From assembly GCA_000437915.1 (NCBI GenBank), contig FR900999.1, positions 36,368-100,367 of the forward strand: 64,000 nucleotides of DNA, written 5' to 3'. The translations under genes were made by a program, and so were the position numbers. The stretch's first letter is position 1. Each line of letters starts with the position of its first letter. This DNA is from Subdoligranulum sp. CAG:314. Lineage in GTDB: Bacteria; Bacillota; Clostridia; Christensenellales; CAG-314. Under the pieces are notes generated by a model. It ran no database searches and was not told where the DNA came from. It saw nothing but the letters and a program-made list of their open reading frames with translations. This document shows positions 59,607-64,000 of this stretch, one piece after another.

Positions 59607-60998
59607 TTAAAATTTCAATGCCTGAGAAATATAGTCTTCCAGCTCTTCAGTCTTGATTCGGATTTGCTCCATGCTGTCGCGCATTCTTACCGTCACTGTG
59701 TCGTCCTCCAAGGTCTGAAAATCCACCGTTATGCAAAAAGGCGTGCCTATTTCGTCCTGTCTGCGGTACCGTTTGCCGATGCTTCCCGTCTCGTCATAGT
59801 CAACGTTAAAGCTTTTTGACAGCCTGTCGCAGATTTGCGCTGCGTTTTCTCCCAGCTTTTTTTGCAACGGCAGCACAGCCGCCTTGAAGGGGGCAAGCGC
59901 GGGGTGGAGTCTTAGCACGACGCGTGTTTCGTTGTTTTCAAGCGTTTCCTCGTCATATGCGTTGGACAAAAAGGCGAGCACTACGCGGTCGGCGCCCAAA
60001 GAAGGCTCTATGCAATATGGCACGTATTTTTCGTTGCTCACGGGGTCGGTGTATTCCATGCTTTCGCCGCTTGCGTTCTGATGACACATGAGGTCGAAAT
60101 CCGTTCTGTCGGCTATGCCCCACAGCTCGCCCCAACCGAAAGGAAACAAAAATTCAAAGTCGGTGGTTGCCTTGGAGTAGTGGGAAAGCTCTTCCTTTTT
60201 GTGCTCGCGCATTCTCAGTCTGTCGTCGGAAATCCCCAACGATTTGAGCCAATCGCGGCAGCGGTTTTTCCAGTATTCAAACCATTCGAGGTCTGTGCCC
60301 GGCTTGCAGAAAAATTCAAGCTCCATCTGCTCGAATTCCCTTATGCGGAAGATAAAGTTTCCGGGAGTAATTTCGTTGCGGAAGCTTTTGCCTATCTGTC
60401 CCACGCCGAAAGGTATTCTTTTGCGGGTGGTGCGGCAGATGTTTTTGAAGTTGACGAAAATACCCTGAGCCGTTTCCGGTCTGAGGTACAGCGTGTTGGT
60501 GCTGTCCTCGGTCACTCCCTGAAAGGTTTTGAACATCAGGTTGAACTGCCTTATTTTTGTGAAATCACGGCTGCCGCACACGGGGCAGGCAATTTCGTGT
60601 TCCTCGATAAAGCTTTCCATCTGCTCGTTTGACCAGCCTGCGATGTTTATTGAAAGCTTTTTTTTCGCGGCGTAGTTTTCGATAAGGTTATCCGCGCGGT
60701 GACGGCTTTTGCAGCTTTTGCAGTCCATCAGAGGGTCGTCGAATTTGCCGCCGAGATGTCCGCTCGCCCTCCAGGTTGCGGGATTCATGAGAATGGCGGA
60801 GTCAAGCCCCACGTTTGTGGGCGGCTCCTGCACGAATTTAAGCCACCATGCTCTTTTGATGTTGTTTTTAAGTTCGACTCCAAGCGGACCGTAGTCCCAT
60901 GCGTTTGCAAGTCCTCCGTAAATTTCGCTGCCGGCATATACAAAGCCTCTGCCCTTGCAGAGATTGACCAGCTTGTCCATTGTTACCTTGCTGTCCAT
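59607..60998 (-). CDS. glyQS: Glycyl-tRNA synthetase (dimeric type)
   Basis: This 463-residue class II synthetase is of the alpha2 type. It has motif 1 near WWLKFVQEPPTNVGLDSAIL, motif 2 FRNEITPGNFIFRIREFEQM, motif 3 PSLGADRVVLAFL and a C-terminal anticodon-binding domain. A zinc-like CPVCGSRDF lies in the insertion. The GAGG site and a TTGACT-17-TAAAAT promoter are close upstream, giving a leader of about ten bases. No T-box fits in the short leader. Confidence 0.95.
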   Translation of the reverse strand: MDSKVTMDKLVNLCKGRGFVYAGSEIYGGLANAWDYGPLGVELKNNIKRAWWLKFVQEPPTNVGLDSAILMNPATWRASGHLGGKFDDPLMDCKSCKSRHRADNLIENYAAKKKLSINIAGWSNEQMESFIEEHEIACPVCGSRDFTKIRQFNLMFKTFQGVTEDSTNTLYLRPETAQGIFVNFKNICRTTRKRIPFGVGQIGKSFRNEITPGNFIFRIREFEQMELEFFCKPGTDLEWFEYWKNRCRDWLKSLGISDDRLRMREHKKEELSHYSKATTDFEFLFPFGWGELWGIADRTDFDLMCHQNASGESMEYTDPVSNEKYVPYCIEPSLGADRVVLAFLSNAYDEETLENNETRVVLRLHPALAPFKAAVLPLQKKLGENAAQICDRLSKSFNVDYDETGSIGKRYRRQDEIGTPFCITVDFQTLEDDTVTVRMRDSMEQIRIKTEELEDYISQALKF

Positions 60999-61016
60999 AA
61001 AAAAACCTCAAAAGAA

Positions 61017-61045
61017 ATTTTATTACAATCTCGAAAAAAAGTCAA
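61017..61045 (-). promoter_or_regulatory. Promoter of glyQS
   Basis: On the minus strand, TTGACT (61040-61045), a 17-bp spacer and TAAAAT (61017-61022). Confidence 0.7.
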
Positions 61046-61094
61046 TTGTAAACCCCGATTTAAAAAAATTTTAACTCTGCGCGCTTAAAAGGCA

Positions 61095-61139
61095 TAAAAA
61101 AAACGCGTTCAAAAGGGTTGTTGCCCCGACCGCGTTTTT
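61095..61139 (-). terminator. Terminator after rubrerythrin
   Basis: AAAAACGCG and CGCGTTTTT arms with inner GGG/CCC pairing; on the minus strand a T8 run follows. Confidence 0.6.
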
Positions 61140-61144
61140 AAGTT

Positions 61145-61729
61145 TTAAAATTCGAGAGGAATTTTTACTTCTCCCTGCGCGCTGTGGCACAGCGGACATT
61201 CCGTCCAGGCGGCTCTGCGCGTATCCTCGTGGCCGCACTCCGTGCATTTCCATTGAATTGCTTTTTCGCTGTTGTAAAGCTTGTCCTTTTCGAGCTTGGC
61301 GTAAATCTGTTCGAGTACGAGATAGTGTGAGCGCTCCACCTCTGCAATCAGCTCGAAAGCCTGCGCGACATCGTGAAAGCCTTCATCCTTTGCCACCTGC
61401 GCGAAATCGGGATAAATTGTGGTTGCCTGATTGAGTTCGTCCTGCGCTACGGATTTTATTTCCTCGTTGAGCGTTCCCGCTTTGAAGGGGTATCCGGCAG
61501 TGAACTCTATGTTGGGCACTCTCTCCGTGCCGTTGTCGGTAATAAAGTCGTAAAAAACTTTGGCGTGCTTCATTTCGTTTGTCGCGTGCTCGGTGCATAT
61601 CTGACCGACGTAGGCAAGTCCTTCCCGTTCCGCTTTGTCTTTGAGAAACTGATATCTTGCTCCGTCCTGACATTCTCCCGCAAACGCGCGCGCAAGATTT
61701 ACGAAAGTTGTGGATTCCTTTAATTTCAT
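61145..61729 (-). CDS. rbr: Rubrerythrin
   Basis: This 194-residue protein has an N-terminal four-helix diiron domain with ExxH-type ligands (GECQDGARYQFL, EHATNEMKHAKVF, AQDELNQAT, AEVERSHYLV). A C-terminal rubredoxin domain carries CTECG and CPLCH. It reduces hydrogen peroxide in anaerobes using rubredoxin or NADH-linked electrons. CGGAGG precedes the ATG. Confidence 0.96.
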   Translation of the reverse strand: MKLKESTTFVNLARAFAGECQDGARYQFLKDKAEREGLAYVGQICTEHATNEMKHAKVFYDFITDNGTERVPNIEFTAGYPFKAGTLNEEIKSVAQDELNQATTIYPDFAQVAKDEGFHDVAQAFELIAEVERSHYLVLEQIYAKLEKDKLYNSEKAIQWKCTECGHEDTRRAAWTECPLCHSAQGEVKIPLEF

Positions 61730-61853
61730 GGTTTAAACCTCCGAAAAAAATTATGCACCTTTATGTTTGTCTTGATACGCAAAAAAAGAAATAATTTGTC
61801 ATTTCCGCGGGAGAAAAGCAATAAACTTTTAATACTGAGGGACGGGAAAGGTT

Positions 61854-62111
61854 ATGAAAGATTATATTGTGGAAAGGGTTTTGCAGTCGGCGGCATACGT
61901 AATTGCAAACAAAGCGACGGTGCGCGCCTGCGCTTTAAAATTCGATGTGTCCAAATCGACGGTTCACAAGGACCTTACGGAGCGATTGGACAAAATCGAC
62001 GCCGACTTGCGCAAAAAGGTGAAAGCCGTGCTTGACGTCAATCTCAACGAGCGACACATCAGGGGCGGAACTGCTACCAAGGAAAAATACAAATCGGAAA
62101 ACGCGCAATGA
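61854..62111 (+). CDS. spoIIID: Sporulation transcription factor SpoIIID
   Basis: This 85-residue protein follows SpoIIID closely: MKDYIVERVLQSAAYVIANK, then ATVRACALKFDVSKSTVHKD (helix-turn-helix) and NERHIRGGTATKEKY at the basic C-terminus. It controls many mother-cell sigma-E/sigma-K genes, so its presence indicates an endospore-former. GGGAAAGG precedes the ATG. I could not identify a convincing sigma-E promoter upstream. It is convergent with the ttcA-like gene. Confidence 0.95.
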   Translation: MKDYIVERVLQSAAYVIANKATVRACALKFDVSKSTVHKDLTERLDKIDADLRKKVKAVLDVNLNERHIRGGTATKEKYKSENAQ

Positions 62112-62126
62112 AAAAGGGGGAGTCCG

Positions 62127-62885
62127 TCAGTCGGGCTCCCCGTTGCTTTTGTCGGCAATAAATTTTTCTTCCGCCTTGTCCCACAGGTTGTACCTTTCGG
62201 GATGCATGACTGCGGCGGTGATTCTGTCTTTTGCAAAGGGTATGTCCTCCTGAATCTTTTTCAAAAGCGTTTTCATATATTCTCTTTGCGTATGCTTGTC
62301 GGCGGGACAGGGATTGTGAACGACGGGCAGATTTTTGGCGTAAGCGGCAATATCTCTTTCGTCGATAAAAACCATAGGTCTGATTACCGCAATTCCCGTG
62401 CGGCTCATAAACGACTTGGGCGCAAAGGTATTGAGCCTGCCCTCAAAGCACATGGAAAGCAAAAAGGTTTCCACAACGTCGTCGGCATGATGTCCCAACG
62501 CAAGCTTGCCGAATCCCTTTTGTTTAAGAACGCCGTTGAGCGCGCCCCGTCTCATTTTGGAGCACAGGCTGCAAGGATTTGATTCCTTGCGGATTTCAAA
62601 AAGAATCTGCGCAATGTCGGTTTTTTCGACGGTGTAGTCCACGTCAAGCTGCTCGCAAAATTTGCGTACGGGCGCGTATGCGTCCGCTTCAAAGCCCATG
62701 TCTACGGTGACTGCGGCAAGTTCAAACCGCTGCGGCGAAAATCTTCGGTAAGCGTTGAGCAGCGCGAGCAGCACAAGACTGTCCTTGCCGCCCGAAACTC
62801 CGACGGCGATTTTGTCCCCGTTGTCGATTAAGGAAAATTGATTTACGGCGCGTCTGAAAGGCGCAAGCAGCGTTTGCAGTTCCAT
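62127..62885 (-). CDS. TtcA-like tRNA thiolation protein
   Basis: This 252-residue PP-loop ATPase has VGVSGGKDSLVLL near 28, the CxxC motif NPCSLCSKMRRG near 103 and LGHHADDVVETFLLSMCFEG. This set is typical of TtcA-group enzymes, which bind an Fe-S cluster and thiolate tRNA. The ATG lies 6 nt after a -10 (TATTAT) whose -35 TTGAAC is 17 bp upstream; there is no ribosome-binding site, so the mRNA appears leaderless. TtcA versus related TtuA-like function is not resolved. Confidence 0.88.
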   Translation of the reverse strand: MELQTLLAPFRRAVNQFSLIDNGDKIAVGVSGGKDSLVLLALLNAYRRFSPQRFELAAVTVDMGFEADAYAPVRKFCEQLDVDYTVEKTDIAQILFEIRKESNPCSLCSKMRRGALNGVLKQKGFGKLALGHHADDVVETFLLSMCFEGRLNTFAPKSFMSRTGIAVIRPMVFIDERDIAAYAKNLPVVHNPCPADKHTQREYMKTLLKKIQEDIPFAKDRITAAVMHPERYNLWDKAEEKFIADKSNGEPD

Positions 62886-62948
62886 GGTTCAATAATATCA
62901 GAAAAATCGGTGCAGTTCAACTTTTTGCGGACAAAAAGCCGAGCTTGA

Positions 62949-62977
62949 TTGATTTTCGCGCCGCGTTGGTGTATAAT
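62949..62977 (+). promoter_or_regulatory. Promoter of the patatin gene
   Basis: TTGATT (62949-62954), a 17-bp spacer, TATAAT (62972-62977). Confidence 0.65.
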
Positions 62978-62997
62978 TAAAATTCAGGAGAAAAGCT

Positions 62998-63828
62998 ATG
63001 AGGTTTTGGGGCAGAAAAAAAGAGGAGCTTCCCGAAAAGACGGCGCCAAAGCTCAGACACAGATACAAGGTCGGGCTTGCTTTAAGCGGAGGCGGCGCCA
63101 AAGGCATAGCTCACGTCGGCGTAATCAGAGCCTTCGAGGAAACGGGGCTTGACTTCGATTTTGTGGCGGGCACGAGCGTGGGCAGCCTTGTGGGCGCGGC
63201 TTACTGCGCGGGAATTTCATGGGAGGAAATGGCGGAGTTTTGCCGGTCGGTAAAAGAAAAGGACATAAGAAACAGCCGCTCCGTTTTTTTTCCGTCCGAA
63301 TCCCGCAACATAGAAAGATTGGCTTACAGGCTGCTCGGCGGCAAAAATTTCAACGAGCTGAAAACGCCCTTCGCCTGCAACGCCGTCAATTTGGCGACGG
63401 GCGAGGAAAGGATTTTTACGCGCGGCAATCTTGCCAAGGCAATCAGTGCGAGCTGCTCGGTTCCCGTCATTTTTTCGGGAGTTGACATAGAGGGCGAGCA
63501 TTACGTGGACGGCGGCTTGCTCAACACGATACCCTCCGACATCGCGCGCGGTATGGGAGCAGATTACGTGGTGGCTGTCGACCTCAACCCGACAAGAGGC
63601 GAGGGCACTTCGTCGCGCCGTTTGCTCAGCGTATTTTGGGCTACGTTCAACATAGCTATGAAAAGCACCGCCTACAAGGGGATTATGAATACGGATGTCA
63701 TGATAGAGCCTGACCTTAAAAGGTTCAAATCCACAAAATTGGAGGGCGTTGACGAAATGATAGAGGAAGGCTATCGGGCGGCGTTGGAGCAGATGCCGGT
63801 AATAAAGCTTATGCTCGGCGCAAAGTAA
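62998..63828 (+). CDS. Patatin-like phospholipase
   Basis: This 276-residue NTE/RssA-type protein has the oxyanion loop GLALSGGGAKGIAHVGV, nucleophile Ser in AGTSVGSLVGA and the Asp of the DGG motif (YVDGGLLNTIPSD). It lacks a signal peptide and has a basic N-terminus, so it is a cytoplasmic or membrane-associated lipid hydrolase. CAGGAG precedes the ATG. A Lys/Ala-rich gene follows after 15 nt. Confidence 0.92.
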   Translation: MRFWGRKKEELPEKTAPKLRHRYKVGLALSGGGAKGIAHVGVIRAFEETGLDFDFVAGTSVGSLVGAAYCAGISWEEMAEFCRSVKEKDIRNSRSVFFPSESRNIERLAYRLLGGKNFNELKTPFACNAVNLATGEERIFTRGNLAKAISASCSVPVIFSGVDIEGEHYVDGGLLNTIPSDIARGMGADYVVAVDLNPTRGEGTSSRRLLSVFWATFNIAMKSTAYKGIMNTDVMIEPDLKRFKSTKLEGVDEMIEEGYRAALEQMPVIKLMLGAK

Positions 63829-63843
63829 GACAAGGAGAAACTT

Positions 63844-64000
63844 ATGGCTGAAAAGAAAAACGACAAAAAGACCACGCGGGTGGCGAAAAGCAAATCGGAG
63901 CAGAAAAAACAGCTTGCCGGCTTTGCGGTGGGAGCCGCCGCCGCAGGAGCCGCCGCAGCGGCTGCGGCAGGGAAAGGAAAGGCAAAAAAGAAAAAGAAAA
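63844..64000 (+). CDS. Lys/Ala-rich protein, truncated by window edge
   Basis: The ATG at 63844 follows AAGGAG. The 52 visible codons encode a basic N-terminus (MAEKKNDKKTTRVAKSKSEQ), a short Ala/Gly helix-like stretch and a lysine-rich run (GKGKAKKKKK). The frame is still open at the edge. Family unknown; it may be co-transcribed with the patatin gene. Confidence 0.6.
   Translation, partial: MAEKKNDKKTTRVAKSKSEQKKQLAGFAVGAAAAGAAAAAAAGKGKAKKKKK

Noticed and set aside
61000..61144. T-box riboswitch upstream of glyQS
   Set aside because: The predicted leader is only about ten bases, too short for a T-box.
1..64000. CRISPR arrays, insertion sequences, prophage
   Set aside because: No regularly spaced direct repeats, transposase or phage structural genes were seen.

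Overview
The window reads as chromosome of an anaerobic, endospore-forming member of the Bacillota, most likely an uncultured Clostridia lineage (inference). Sporulation is indicated by SpoIIID and SpoVT. Anaerobic metabolism is indicated by clostridial 2[4Fe-4S] ferredoxin, rubrerythrin, an acyl-CoA dehydrogenase with a clostridial-type EtfB/EtfA pair, an EFR1-type flavodoxin/ferredoxin fusion and an iron-containing alcohol dehydrogenase. Gene order resembles the Bacillus/Clostridium origin-proximal blocks (yaaO-tmk-holB-yaaT-...-trmN6-rsmI and pth-mfd-prsA-spoVT-yabM-mazG-dus). No insertion sequence, prophage or CRISPR array was seen.

Layout. 1-1.2 kb: an edge-truncated zinc-ribbon protein and a TetR repressor, both on the minus strand. 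1.4-14.4 kb: a large acyl-CoA plus transport region. It holds MaoC hydratase, acyl-CoA dehydrogenase, EtfB and EtfA, then thiolase, FabG and a KAS III-like enzyme, then a Liv-type ABC importer (LivH, LivM, a coiled-coil protein, LivG, LivF, LivK). Two alpha/beta hydrolases follow to 16.2 kb. MaoC (R-specific hydratase type), FabG, thiolase and dehydrogenase/Etf together could interconvert acetyl-CoA and butyryl-CoA through the (R)-3-hydroxy isomer. A 36-bp palindromic operator lies just downstream of the -10 in front of both maoC and thl, and half of it recurs upstream of the TetR gene. 16.3-26.9 kb: nucleosidase, glycerate kinase, phosphofructokinase, the yaaO-to-rsmI block, and two related membrane acyltransferase-like proteins. 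27-30 kb (minus): alcohol dehydrogenase, FMN reductase, tRNA-Ser, a QueG-like Fe-S protein. 30-40.4 kb: pth-mfd-prsA-spoVT-yabM-mazG-dus. 40.5-46.6 kb: Na/phosphate cotransporter, pgk-tpiA-gpmI, secG, smpB. 46.7-51.5 kb: tRNA-Thr, PH-domain protein, EFR1 protein, tmRNA, an XRE regulator with two paralogous zinc-ribbon membrane proteins, tRNA-Asn. 51.7-64 kb: tsaC, rpiB, an unknown membrane protein, guaB-guaA, a DnaQ-like exonuclease, aminopeptidase, glycyl-tRNA synthetase, rubrerythrin, spoIIID, ttcA-like, patatin, and a truncated Lys/Ala-rich protein.

Most notable: (1) two in-frame TAG codons in one operon, one inside the KAS III-like enzyme and one joining a coiled-coil domain to LivG, in a window where TAG is otherwise a rare stop; (2) the shared TetR-type operator; (3) two nearly identical promoters with a CTAGA-N7-TCTAG palindrome filling the -35/-10 spacer, beside an intact XRE gene and a decayed copy of it; (4) several genes whose -10 box lies only 6-8 nt before the start codon, implying leaderless mRNAs.
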